Assembly: GCF_040436345.1 (NCBI RefSeq)
Contig: NC_133235.1
Location: 17,384,660 to 17,448,659, forward strand
DNA: 64,000 nucleotides
Source: Pagrus major
Taxonomy: Eukaryota; Chordata; Actinopteri; Spariformes; Sparidae
Direction: 5' to 3'
This document shows, piece after piece, positions 51,924 to 63,539 of this stretch. The notes beneath the pieces were generated by a model that was not told the DNA's origin, did not search any database, and saw nothing but the letters and a program-made list of their open reading frames with translations. Position numbers and translations under genes: made by a program. How positions within the stretch are numbered: the first letter of the stretch is position 1; each line of letters opens with the position of its first letter.

Positions 51924-54900
51924 TCACATGTGCTGCCAGGTTTTATCCATTGACTGAATGTGCTCTTTGGCCTTCATCCTGAGTGCTGCGATGCTTGAAC
52001 TCCTGTCGTCCTCCATTGGGTATTTATCGTTGAAGCTGGGCGGGCACTGGTAGGGAGGAGGGCCCATTGGCTGCATACCTTGGACCATTCCAGGTGGTGT
52101 GTTGAGGAAGCTGTGGCTTGGATAGGCAGGCTGCAGGCCCTGTGGTGAGCCCATGAATCCTGGGATGGTATGCATGGGCGTGGCACTGGAGATGGGCGAG
52201 GTAAGCCAGGGATCTAGGGGCATTGGGTTGGCCACTGGCCCCACGCTTGGAGGCATCGGGGGACGATTGAAGGACAGCATGGGAGAATCATGAAGCTTCA
52301 TAGTGCTAGTGTCCATCTTCTCTTGACGTCTCCACTTGGCCCTCCGATTCTGGAACCACACCTGGACAAAGAGAAATTAAGATGAGATGAAATGGTGCCA
52401 TGAGGCACTGAGAGACTAAAGCACTGATACTACCACTAGGTGGCGTAGAGGTCAGAATCTTTCAAATGTATTTTGCCAATAAACTTTCTGAAATAAATTT
52501 TCAGCATCTCTGAAATAAATAGATATTTGCTCCTTATGTCGTTCAAAGCTTGTATCTGCGGTAGAACAGATTTATGGTTTGAAAGAGTGGTTTTATTAAG
52601 TGTCAAAGTAGTTGTTTTTGCTGCTGGGTGCAAAAGGAAGGATGAGAAAAAATGATGATTAAATGATGAATAAATTGTGGATCTTAAAATATAAATTACT
52701 TAGCATTTCCGGCCCCAATTAGGCAAACATGTCAAGCCAGAAATTGAAGCTGCAGTTCCCTGTAGTATATTCTCTGTAGTGTAGTCCTTACCTGAACTCG
52801 GACCTCAGGCAAGTTAACCTTCATTGCCAACTCCTCACGGCTGTAGACATCAGGATAATGGGACTTCTCGAATGCTCGCTCTAGCTCATGAAGTTGATAG
52901 GTGGTGAAGGTTGTACGGTTTCTTCTGTGTTTCTTTTTAGTGTGTTCTTCCTCTTTAATGGGATCTGGAGACCCCTCAGCATCGTCCAAATCCTTCTGTA
53001 GGTTGCTCATTTCTTCATCACACTTGTCACCGGAGAAAAGGTCAGATTCTAAAATGAAAGACAGAATACATAGTTGAATAAGATGTGAGAAAATTGATAT
53101 CCATTAACACCTACCAAAACTAAACAACCAAATCGTGTGCAGCTGGTATCAAGCCAGTAAGCCGTCCTTTAATTTTGGCAACACCACCATCGTGACATAT
53201 CTTATTTGGCTGAGTAAAGGCAAGGACGGATAAGGGAAGCTGGAACCAAATGACCAATGAAGGATCTTAGAGAGGTAGGACTAGTGTACATTTAAAACTG
53301 CAAAAACAAAATTCTGAGTCAAGGAGTAACAAAAGAGTTACAGAAGAGTATTAACATGACCTATCAATGAAGCTCAAAGGTTTTCCAAAGACAACTTGGT
53401 CAGTCTGTATTCATACTGAATCATTTTTTTTAATGAAAGTTTTGACACCTTAAGATAATAGGTCAAATATTTCTCAGAGCAGCCAGATCAAAAAGTGAAA
53501 TCCTAACTTTTCTCCACATGATACAACAGCTTAATGACTGATGCCTTTTATACAGTTGAGGGCTTGTAAACACCAGGGGTTTGGCAAGTCCAAATTATAT
53601 CACATCTTTCACTGAATTCTTCCCTTGCAATAATCCCATAGTAACAGATGCTACCACTTAAACCTTTGAGTCCCCGCCTCCTCTAATAACAAGGGACTTT
53701 AGTTGGCTTCTGCACAAGCCGAGTAAACAGTCATAGTCCAGATTAAATGGATGTACATTAGGACAAGTGAGCCATGTGTGTCATGCACCAAAGCCTGTTA
53801 ATCATACCAAATCGCTGAGGCAAAATGGTCTACAGATCATTGGATCATTTAGAATAATGATGCCAAGCAGCAAAAGCTTTGTGTTCAAAGTAGTTTGGGA
53901 AATCTTTAAAGCAAGTTATTTTTTTAAGGATACACCATGAGTAAGGAATGAAGGGGATGATTGCTTTTTATATACCAATCAAAGATTTTACACATCAGCA
54001 CAATCCCCTTTGAATTATGTTATTATTAAACATAATATGTGAAACTCTAGGCTAAACATGATATAACTTTGTCACAAGGAAGGTTTTATTGTTGGTCAGG
54101 AGTCACTCTTTCGGAATAGGAGTCACTTTGGCTTTGGCATGTTACTATACTATGACAGTCACAGACAATAAGCACCCATATAAAGGTGGTGTGGTCTGCC
54201 ATACCACTCATGTCTTAGGAGCAAGTGTTGACAGGTGGTTAAAAGTGGTGATGAAAATGTTTTTCTAAATTCAATTTCTAAATTGAATTGCAAATATAGC
54301 AAAAAAGGTCTTTAAAATCAGATTTCTCCCTCAGGGCTCATGGAAAAGTCTTGCAAAATATTGCTGTAAATCTACGAAACCCTTAAACAGTGGCAGTAGG
54401 TTTTCATTATGTGTCTCCATGGAGAATAGAGGCTGTGTTAAGATGGGATTTTTCACAGTTGAACCTGATATTGAAAACTTTTTATGACAGAAGAAAGTAT
54501 CAGCACTTCCAAAGAAATGCAAATCACTAATGTACAGTATACATCACATATAGCAATGTATATTCCGGTTCCCATTTGTTCATGCTCATCGATTGGTCAG
54601 ACCTGCTCTGTCATAGCTCACTCATTAGCTTTTGTCTGTTGTGGCCTCTGTTTTATAATGTTGACATACATTGTTGCTATATCAATACACCGTCCATATA
54701 TTCAGCTATAAAGCATAGATGGCCTTTGCTTTATAGACAGTCATCCTTTCTTAAATCCTACATATACAAAGAATTATTGCATCCCTTAGTTATTAAGATA
54801 GTTTTCAGGTGTCCACAGGACGCATATAAAATCTTCTATGTTGACCAATCGACAAGAGGCCACATCCAGGCTCACCGAGAGACAATATGAGCAATTGTTT

Positions 54901-55402
54901 ATGGATCTAACAAACTGTTCAGCTTTTTGCAAGATCTGTCAAGTAGGTTTCTAACATTTGAAGGGCCTTGTGTATTTTCTTTAGCAAAAACAAAAAAAAC
55001 CAAAATGAACATAAAACAAAAACACCTACTGTTTTCAAACCAACCACTGGGTGCATTACTTACAAAAGCCTGCTGTTTGCTCAAATCCATAGAATATTAT
55101 TTAAAATTTGCTCAACACCCCCAATATCAAAGATAGAAGATAACAAATATGTCAAGCTGAAGGGCCCTTTCTAACAATGGATGTAGCAAAAAGAGCACAG
55201 TGACTAATGACATTATTCTTGGGTCCCCACGTAGATGTGTCATTAAGTTAGCATGAATGATACCATAGCCCTGGCACTAAAAGTGTGATGAATCCATTCA
55301 TATTACACATGCGAAACAGTGTACGAGAAAAACAGAAAGACCTGTTACAGGTGTGTGTGTGTGTGTGTGTGTGTGCGTGTGCGTGCGTGCGTGCGTGCGT
55401 GC

Positions 55403-55437
<35 letters not shown>

Positions 55438-56410
55438 CTAATATACATTTAATATTATCTCTATTTGACATACAGTAATAAGCTTAATATAGATTCTAGG
55501 AGTAGTCTATATGTAATAATGTCAGATAACGTAAGTAGGTTTTCAATAACTTCAAAGCAATGAAAGGGGACATTTAAGGGAAATATGAGGATTCAGCAGT
55601 GTAGCGTAGACACTCATGAGCTAAGCTAACATTGTCTTTAGCACTATGTGCCATTTGCTTTGTATCCATCTTTCTTTGGCTGGCCCTTGTATCTCTGTTA
55701 TTGTACTGCATATGTGAGCGTCAAAATGTATAAAATGGAATTTCTGAAAAAAGACTGGGATAAATGCACTTAAATGTAGTCCTATGCTTCTCCTTCTCCA
55801 CTCACCAAAACTCTCACGGTTATTGCTCGTTTTGGCAAATTCAGGACTCAAGTATAACTAATATTTACATAACTTCACATCACTGTCATTTCAGAACCTC
55901 AGCTAAGTCATCATGAGAGTGGTTGCTTAAAGTGATGCCAACACAGAGGGAAAACTGTGTGGGAGTACTTTTAAACCGGACATAGGGGACTCGGACAGAC
56001 TTAGTACAGCCCTAATTCCACTTGTCGCACAGTTAAAGACAACATCTCCTGATCAACATTAATACTGAAAAAAATGTATTAGAGAGTTTTTGTCAGTGAC
56101 ATTAGTTTCTTTTCTGAAAAGACTCACCATGATAGGAAGCTTGTTGGGAGTTGTCACCCAGCTCTGGAAGATGCCCATATGGGTCTGATGAGACCTGCTT
56201 CTCAGGATGCTGTAGGTTTTCCACGTTTGTTTTTTGGCTCTCCTCATCTCCTACTGAATGCAGTAAAGGGTCCTGGTCTTTAGTGAATCCCAGTATGACA
56301 TCGATACTGTGGACCCTGCCTCCGGCACTTGACCCAGCACCTTTTGCCATGTCGTAGTTGTCCAGGCAACTATCGTCCACTATTCCCATAGTATCCATTG
56401 ACAAATGCAT
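51924..56410 (-). CDS. rx1/rx2: Retinal homeobox protein Rx1/Rx2-type
   Basis: Rx proteins are paired-like homeodomain factors that set the eye field and later mark retinal progenitors and photoreceptors. Three exons join in phase into 325 residues: 56128-56410, 52792-53048 and 51924-52361. The start MHLSMDTMG is the family start; the short frame upstream of it is unrelated. Landmarks are the octapeptide-type HSIDVILGF (near residue 36), a homeodomain at 135-194 ([28 protein letters not shown] with Gln50), and a C-terminal OAR domain near 301-318 ([17 protein letters not shown]). The homeodomain is split by an intron just before Trp48, as in other Rx genes. The N-terminus with octapeptide argues for the teleost rx1/rx2 pair; I cannot separate the two. 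Confidence 0.93.
53049..56127 (-). other. rx1/rx2: rx intron 1
   Basis: This 3.1-kb intron runs between the octapeptide exon and the first homeodomain exon, with GTGAGT at its start and TTTTAG at its end on the minus strand. It contains the GT/GCGT microsatellite and otherwise AT-rich sequence. I recognised no additional exon. Confidence 0.7.
55351..55434. repeat. rx1/rx2: Compound (GT)n/(GCGT)n microsatellite
   Basis: It consists of 84 bp of strictly alternating purine-pyrimidine sequence: a GT block, a GCGT block of about seven units in the middle, then another GT block. It lies in rx intron 1, about 0.7 kb from exon 1. Length is likely to be polymorphic. Confidence 0.95.
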
Positions 56411-58254
56411 CCGAGCCTTTGAAGACAATTTATCTCTTCTTTGCAAAATTAAGCAAGATGCTACCAAATCAGACAAGGCAGAGCAGTTGTTTTGCAGAGC
56501 TGTTTTTCAGCTTCACATGCAATGGAGAAGATTTACTGTATGTGACGCGTGAAGGCCGTATCCTTCAAGGAATGCTTCAGTGGGGCTGAATGTATTGTAG
56601 ACACAAAGCAGAGCAAACTCACATCTTTGACTGTAAAGGAATGAGAGAAAAGAAAAAAGACATAAACAATACAGTAAATCCGTGCTCTTAAATTTAATAA
56701 GTCATTTAATGGCTTATTAATTGTTATTGTTGTAGTAAAATTAAACATCTTAATGAATATCTAGCAGGGAGGTTCCCTTGTTTTATTAAGATAAATTACT
56801 TTCAATAGTAAGAGTAAATATCTTCTATACTCTGTCACAAGAAACTTCACCAAGTTATGCTATGTTACTATAATTTACATTATGGTGGATCATCACAATC
56901 ATAAACAGTCAATCGTTGCTGACTACCCACAAGCCATTTGCTTGGCAAAAGATAAACAAAGAAAAACGTTTAGAGCTTAAAGAGCTGCAAAGTTGATAAA
57001 TGAAGAAGCTTTGCTCTTTTTGGATCAGTGAACCTGTTTAGTTTATAATGTTTAGAAAAAGTCATCTTATTTGCAAGTCTGGCTCTTATCAGTCTATACT
57101 TGCAGATTTTAAACCTCACCATTGATTTTAACTCTTTACTTAGGTATGCAATTAATTTGGTATAAAATCAACCCGCTGACATTTTAGAATGTTTTGAGAG
57201 GCACCAAAAAGCAAATTGGACAACATTTTGTTACACTTGAATACAAAAATAAGCATTATGGAAACCTATACATCAATAGACTATGTAATTGACTTAATTC
57301 ACAGTAAAGAAGTACATAAAGTAACCTTACCTTCTTCACTTTCCTACAACAGGCTATGCTACGCACATGGTGTCTCTGCAGTCCATAAGTAGAAGAATGA
57401 CACTAACAATATCTTCTGTAGGCACTTGTTACTCCCAGTTAAGTCCTTGAAATCCCCTGCACACAAGTGAGCAAAGGAGCTGTTGGAGTCTGGTGCAACA
57501 AGCACATGTAATGTCTTTCTCTCCTGACAAAACTGCCCTTAACCACACAAGACACCAAAGCTTGCAGGGGAATGGTAGTAAAACCAAAGGGTTTAAGAGG
57601 TTTATTAATTGGAATCCTTCCCCTTTAAGAATGACTGACAGTTGTTTTCTGGTCAAGTAATTGCTCCAAATGTGTCCTGCATTCAGACCACAGAGGGAGG
57701 CCATTGCTAATGAAGCCTCGACAAAACTTTCTTTCAAAAAATCTATTGTCTGAAAGATAATGGCTCGTACTGAGAGGTTTCGCTAATCCCTTCATTATAG
57801 ACAATGTAAGGGAGAAAAGACACAGAGATGGACTTTTAACTTGAATAGCTACACACTGTAAAGACTTGTATTCCAAAAAATTGTTTCATTCATGTAGGCA
57901 CTTAAATTCTTTATGCGCTACACTGCTCTTGGAATAGCTGACATTAATAATGAATTAAAATAAAACAAAGAAGTGAATCATTTGTTCAAAGGGAGTTCTT
58001 TTGTGGGTGGAAAAGCAATGTTGTCATGGTTTCCATGCCTATTATTACCCCATTTAAGAAATGTTGTCTAATTATACAGAGTTACTATAAATAGAATCAC
58101 AACTAAACACAACTAGTTGCCCTGTTTGTTATTAATATAATAATAATAAAATCAATAATAATAATAACAATAATGATAATAGGGTGTTTGAGTTTTCATC
58201 TTTATACCAGGGGTACCTACAAGAACCCAAAAAGGCAAGCAAGTAACGAACGAC
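56411..58254. other. rx 5' flank, proximal
   Basis: The rx 5' UTR and promoter must begin just right of 56410. I see no strong TATA box or CpG island. An AT-rich stretch with a TAATAATAATAA-type microsatellite lies near 58135-58182. No coding sequence was recognised. Confidence 0.4.
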
Positions 58255-58580
58255 AATCCTCTGTTTAACCTAATTAATTCAAACAAGCGCAATTAGTGGA
58301 AGAGACTCAACCCAGTCATAAATATATAACTATTGACAGGCTGCTCGGCGAATAATTTTTGATAGTTCACTTTAGAATTGGTATGGGGGCATCGGGGGCA
58401 TTTTATCCTGCATCCTGCAAGTTTCTCCTTTGCCAGCTGGCACAACCAAAGCTGTGGCAGCTCCAGTAGGTGTTGCAGAGATCAATCCCATTCTTAATGA
58501 GCCTAAAGACTTCACTAGAGATTTCCTCTGACCTCACTCCACCTATCTGAAGCTATTTTTAGGAGTTCTCTGCACGCCCA
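58255..58580. promoter_or_regulatory. Candidate conserved non-coding element upstream of rx (block 4)
   Basis: This block of higher complexity lies about 1.9 kb upstream of the rx start. It has CCTAATTAATTCAAAC, GCGCAATTAGTGG, GGTATGGGGGCATCGGGGGC and GATCAATCCCATTCTTAATGA. Paired homeodomain-type cores (TAATTAATT) and an AATCCC Otx-like core fit an eye enhancer. Conservation was not tested. Confidence 0.35.
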
Positions 58581-59929
58581 CAATACCAACAAAAGTTGTG
58601 CAGAATATATTTTTTATAATAAATTATTTTTTCAGCATCAGTATGTTGGACTGCCTACACTCAAAAAATAATTTGCCTAATACAGCTACTTTTAGTACTT
58701 TAATTACATGTACATTTTCTGTCTACATCTTACACACCTTCAATGTAAATGTACACATTTAATTAAAAAATTCTAATCTTTTGATATGTACTAATGACGC
58801 TACCGAAGGGCTTCCATCCGTGGATACGCCAGCTCCTAAAAGAGGAAATGCACAGAAACTTAACACTTGTCCGCACAATTGGCACATGCCTAAGCAGCTG
58901 TGGACTACTAAATGCTAACAAGTTTAAAGCCATCTGGCAACACTGGGCAGCATTGTGAATGGTTTCTATGACCAGAACTGCTGTGGGTCAGGTAGCTTTG
59001 GCTGAACTCCTTTTCTTGGATGACAAATTCGTTTTCCAAGAAAGCAGAGACTGTAAAGCCCATTACTTTTGCCAGTAAGCAGTGAAATAAAGAACTTACA
59101 GATGCCCCTGTGGCACGGATTTGTCATGAGGTAGATTGCTGCCATATGGTGATTACAAAGAAAGTCAGGCCTGTGCGGTGTTTTGCAGAGCCATCGCTCT
59201 CCTACCTTCAATAGAGACAAAAAATGAAAAGAGCATGCAAAATCACACATTTCTAATTCATTTATTTATTCATTTATTAATAAGGAGCTGTCATATGTAT
59301 GCAGTTTTTTAAATGACTGGTAGTTTTCTTATTTATAGTTAGCTGATACCGTAAGACAGTCAATGGACTTAGCAGCTGATAATAAGTTGCATTAAATAGT
59401 GATGCAAGTGAGAAGAAGAGTCGGTCAGTACATCCAGTTGTTGCGAAGAAATTTATATTTAATGAAAAAATATACAACAATATGCACTTGATAAATTCTG
59501 TTTGCTGTCAGAAAAACATCACAAACTTGATGTGGTCAGTTTGAAAGATGTGGTAGTTTAGATGTGGACAGATTATTAATGATTTTATCAAGTTGCATTG
59601 TGGGAAATGTAGGATCCAGAGTTTTAAGGTTAGTGACTAAAATGCTGCTCCGGTTGTGATTCATTCTTTTTTAAATCTGTATTTGTTATTTCTTAAAGCT
59701 ATTTGATAGGTCTTATGTTGTACATTTGTACTTGAAAATGTTATGCCACTGTTGACAGATAACAGTTCACACATTATTGGATCCAATTCAAATATTTCTC
59801 ATGACCTTTACTGTTTGGCCCACTTAATTAATGGCTAATATTTATATGAGACTTCTGAGATGCTCTTAATACCACCCCAGTCGTAGCCAAGGGAAATTGA
59901 TAATCATTTTATCACATTAATATATTAAA

Positions 59930-60130
59930 GCTGTCCCTCTTTGCTTGTTTCCCCATTATCCTAATTGAGTACAAATTGGTTAAGAGGGTGCAGCATAGCT
60001 ATCAAGCTCCTTAGTTTTATCAGATGACGATTTAAGCCTCTGCGATCCTATTAGGAAGAAATCTGCTAATGTTTAAAGGCGCTGTGTCAGCTTACAGGGG
60101 GAAAGGGGGATGGTGAGCAGCAGGGGGATG
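59930..60130. promoter_or_regulatory. Candidate conserved non-coding element upstream of rx (block 5)
   Basis: The block lies about 3.5 kb upstream of the rx start. It has CCCCATTATCCTAATTGAG, ACAAATTGG, TTATCAGATGACGATTTAAG and GCGATCCTATTAGGAAG. The ACAAATTGG and TAATTGAG phrases resemble Sox- and homeodomain-type sites. It does not code and is less repetitive than its flanks. Confidence 0.35.
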
Positions 60131-61084
60131 ACAGGGAGATGATGGAAAGGGAGGGTAAAAAGCTGAGAGACTGGTCATGTGATCAACTTGAGCTGAAATG
60201 TGGGGGGAAAGCTGACTCTCTCGCATCTTGTACAGTTGTAGATGTGCTGGTTCATGATCATTTTGTGTGACCTACCTAGTAACAGGATCTTTTTACATTT
60301 TGAAGTTCATGTTTAGAATTTTTAAACTTTTAAATAAAAGCAAAACAAAACAATATCCCACATGGCTATAAATGTCAAAAAATATAAACATTTTCTTTTT
60401 ATTAGCAACCAAAACAAGTAATCTGACTTACAAGTAACAGAGGGGACTAGCAGGCAGACAAACCGTGTTTACTGACAAAGAGTGTACAAAGTGTTCCTGA
60501 GCCCAGTCATGGTGAACCTTGCCCCATCCCAGTGAATAACTGAGCCTTTTGAGGACCCTCTTTTCATACTGAATCATGATACTGTTACCAATTAACCTGT
60601 TTACCCGTGAAATGTTCCAAACAGGTGTTTTTTGGGTAGTGAGTATATGTGAAAAAGGACAAGCAAATTATCACCCAAAGTTTTATGTTTGTTTTACACA
60701 GCATCCTAACTTTTTGGAATCGGCTGTATCGAAGATTCCAAACTTTGCTTATTTGCTTTAGTTGATATTATAACTGATGCAGACAAAGCTGTTAGGCAAA
60801 ATCTTTGGAGTTTTCAGGTATCTTTTAATCTTTTGGTCATAATAGTCAAAGGAGCAAACCTTCCCTCCACTTAACCAGACTAAGACCTTTCTTGAACAAT
60901 GTTAAAAGCTTCTCTCTTAAAGTGTAACCTTTTAAACATAGCTGTTGAGTGAATGCCACAAAAAGAAAAACTAATTAATACATACTTGAAATTTAATAAT
61001 TTAACAGATTTAGACAAAAAGTCAACCAACTGATCATACTGTACAAGCAAACTACTTGTAACTTTAAAATGGCAAATTGATTTA
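60131..61084. other. Gene-free AT-rich spacer
   Basis: A purine-rich GGGGGA stretch near 60100-60160 grades into AT-rich sequence. I saw no gene, RNA or clear repeat. Confidence 0.4.
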
Positions 61085-61286
61085 AAGGTCCTATTTGTAA
61101 GAAAAGTTGATTTTTGAGTGTCATTCCCAACTCAGACACTTTGAATTTCCCAACTCGTGAAAAATCACGCTTTGAGACGGCTACCGCCCTAACCTGTCAC
61201 ATACATATGCATTGGGTTCAATGCGTCAGTATATGACAAGTCGGGAATGAGACTCAAAAATCAACTTTTCTTAAAAATAAGACCTT
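61085..61286. mobile_element. Small non-autonomous DNA transposon (MITE)
   Basis: Terminal inverted repeats of 44 bp lie at 61085-61128 and 61243-61286 with three mismatches. They begin AAGGTC and contain AAGAAAAGTTGATTTTTGAG. The 114-bp centre has no coding capacity. No clear target duplication was found, so the superfamily stays open. Confidence 0.75.
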
Positions 61287-61459
61287 CAAGGAAATAACTT
61301 AAACTTTGAGGTAGAGAAGTCCTCCATAGCCATACAAGTTTAATTTACAGTTAACTGAAATACCTGTGAAAGGAACGATGAATCTTGCCAGACAAAAATT
61401 ATTACCTGGCTAACACACAGGTTGAACTTGAAAGCCACATTTTTTATGTTGTGGTTATG

Positions 61460-61745
61460 GTGCAGATTAGGACTGGGCAATGTACTGACATCATTATTAT
61501 GATATGAAACTGTATGTTTTCTTAGATTTTGGATATAGTTATATCATGATATGGCATCAGTGTTTCCTTTCCTGATTTTAAAGGCTGCATTACAAGGAAG
61601 TGATGTGATTTTTCAGAACTTACCAGACTATTGTACTTGTTCTAATACTGACCTGCTTGGTCATTATATCCACTTTACTGAGGATTATTTAGTAAAAATA
61701 CCAGTAGTTATCCCTACAATACCTGTAGATGTCAATAAATGAGTA
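61460..61745 (+). repeat. Degenerate teleost interspersed repeat
   Basis: The segment starts AGGACTGGGCAATGTACTGA and passes through TTAGATTTTGGATATAGT, ATCATGATATGGCAT, TTTAAAGGCTGCATTACA and TTACCAGACTATTG. It matches a common fish repeat built around GGGCTGGGCAATAT...GATATGGCATAAGTG. The 3' part is decayed. The element class is not certain. Confidence 0.5.
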
Positions 61746-62590
61746 GATACTGTGACTACATTATTAAATCCCTAAATCTGTCACTTCCTTTTTCCCTGTG
61801 CCACACTTAGAATGGCCATTTCAGCCTACCTTGTGGCCTTTCACACTGAATCTTGCAAAACCTCATATACAAGAACATCTGTGGCAGCGACCAATAAAGC
61901 CAATTCTTTACCATAGTCACAAAACGTTTTTTGGAGTGTTAATCAATAGGGTTTTACTCTTCAAGGAAATTGTAATGTTAATCTTCAATCTACACTCCAC
62001 ATTTTGTATAAACATAATGAATATTGTTGCCGATTAGAATGTGTCCCTAATCTCTGTGTCCAAGAAGCCTAAGCCCAAACAATGTGTCCTCACATAAGGA
62101 CAGTGTATTAAAAGGTTAGGGGTTGACAGAGAAGCAGGTGGCTTTGAGTAAAGCTTTCCTTGAGATAGATCAGTTTCTTGTCATCAGCAGCATTACCACA
62201 TTACAGTAATGTTGTCAGCAAGGTAACAGTTCACACCAGGAATGACTGATCAGAGTCAATGAGATCATTCTATGAAACATTATCTTATTAATCCATTCAC
62301 CTACTCACACTGCATTGTTTTGATTTGGTTAAGAAAGCTGTACCCCCATCATCCACTGTAACTGACTTTGTGTGGGTCTGTGAGAACATAGTCTCTCCCA
62401 TGCTATGATGCTGGTGCTTTTTCTTCATTCTTGTAGTTGACCCTCATTTGTATTGAATAATCAATGAGCGATAGCACATTTTGCCTCATTTATTTTGAGG
62501 CATTTCCATTATTTTATTAATAACATTATTTTACAACCAACAGCACTAAAAACAATTACAAATAAACACAAGCCAATAACAAGCTCAGTC
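61746..62590. other. Gene-free AT-rich spacer
   Basis: No recognisable gene or repeat. Short open frames lack similarity to known families. Confidence 0.4.
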
Positions 62591-62599
62591 AGTGTTTTA

Positions 62600-63400
62600 T
62601 AACCAAAAATGAAAGCAAGTCCCCTGCAAGACAAAAGATCACCCTGATACTAAAACACAGCTGAAGAAAAAAAACAAAAAAGATTATCAATTCACATACA
62701 TTGGGACAGACATTTATGCCCAGATAAGATAGACCATTGAGAGATAGCTTGAATGGGATTTTTTTAAGACTAACAAAATCTCTGTATGAGCCAAGAGGCA
62801 TCATTACAGATTTTTCCAGGCTTATAACCTGAAACGCAACTAAAATGTTGTATAACCTCCAGGATAGCAGGTAAAGAGGTTTCCGGGCTCGATACAAATA
62901 ATAATATGTTATCTGCATACAATGCAATTTTGTGAGTATTTTTGTCCATGCATATACCTTGAATATCATCATTAGCTCTTATAGCTTCTGCAAGAGGTTC
63001 CATAGTCAGGGCAAACAACAGTGGGGAGAGGGGACAGCCTTGACGGGTTCCTCTCTCTAGGAGAAAATTCTGTGAACATATTCCATTACAATAACCCTTG
63101 CCCTTGGCGCAGAGTACAGCAGCTGTATCCATTTAATAAACTCCTCTCCTACCCCAAACTTGTTAAGCACTGTAAATAAGTAATTCCATTCAATTCTGTC
63201 AAATGCTTTTTCAGCATTGAGAGAGATGACCAGATTTTTAGATGAAGTCATTTTATTATGATCTTTATGTATGATGTTTATTAGACACCTCATATTGTGA
63301 CTGGACAGTCTTTGCCTAATAAAGCCTGTTTGATTTGGCTTGACAAGTTCAGGGAATATATTTTCAATTCTAAACGATCTCCAAACATATATATGGAATT
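62600..63400 (-). pseudogene. Dead LINE (L1/Tx1-like) reverse transcriptase fragment
   Basis: On the minus strand three reading frames in turn give conserved pieces of a non-LTR reverse transcriptase: KPNQTGFIRQRLSSHNMRCL and LNAEKAFDRIEWNYLFTVL (about 63170-63370), then RGTRQGCPLSPLLFALTMEP and IALYADNILLF (about 62890-63060), then SYLGINVCPN (about 62700-62740). Frame changes lie near 63080-63125 and 62750-62830. The catalytic YADD motif reads YADN (Asn codon at 62908-62910). The 5' and 3' parts of the element are missing, so this is an inactive fragment. Confidence 0.85.
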
Positions 63401-63539
63401 GAAACGATTTATTTGGCATTTTTCGTTGTACAGTAGGCCTAGAGATTTTCTGAAAAATTGCATGCGCAATTCAGTCCCTCCCCCAAAGCATTCAACGCGG
63501 CCCTGCTGACTGGCACTCACTCAAGTTACGTTTTTCTCT

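Noticed and set aside
55248..55448. His-Thr repeat protein frame
   Set aside because: It is a translation of the GT/GCGT microsatellite.
58966..59250. 94-codon minus-strand frame upstream of rx
   Set aside because: No recognisable domain and no supporting neighbouring exons; likely chance.
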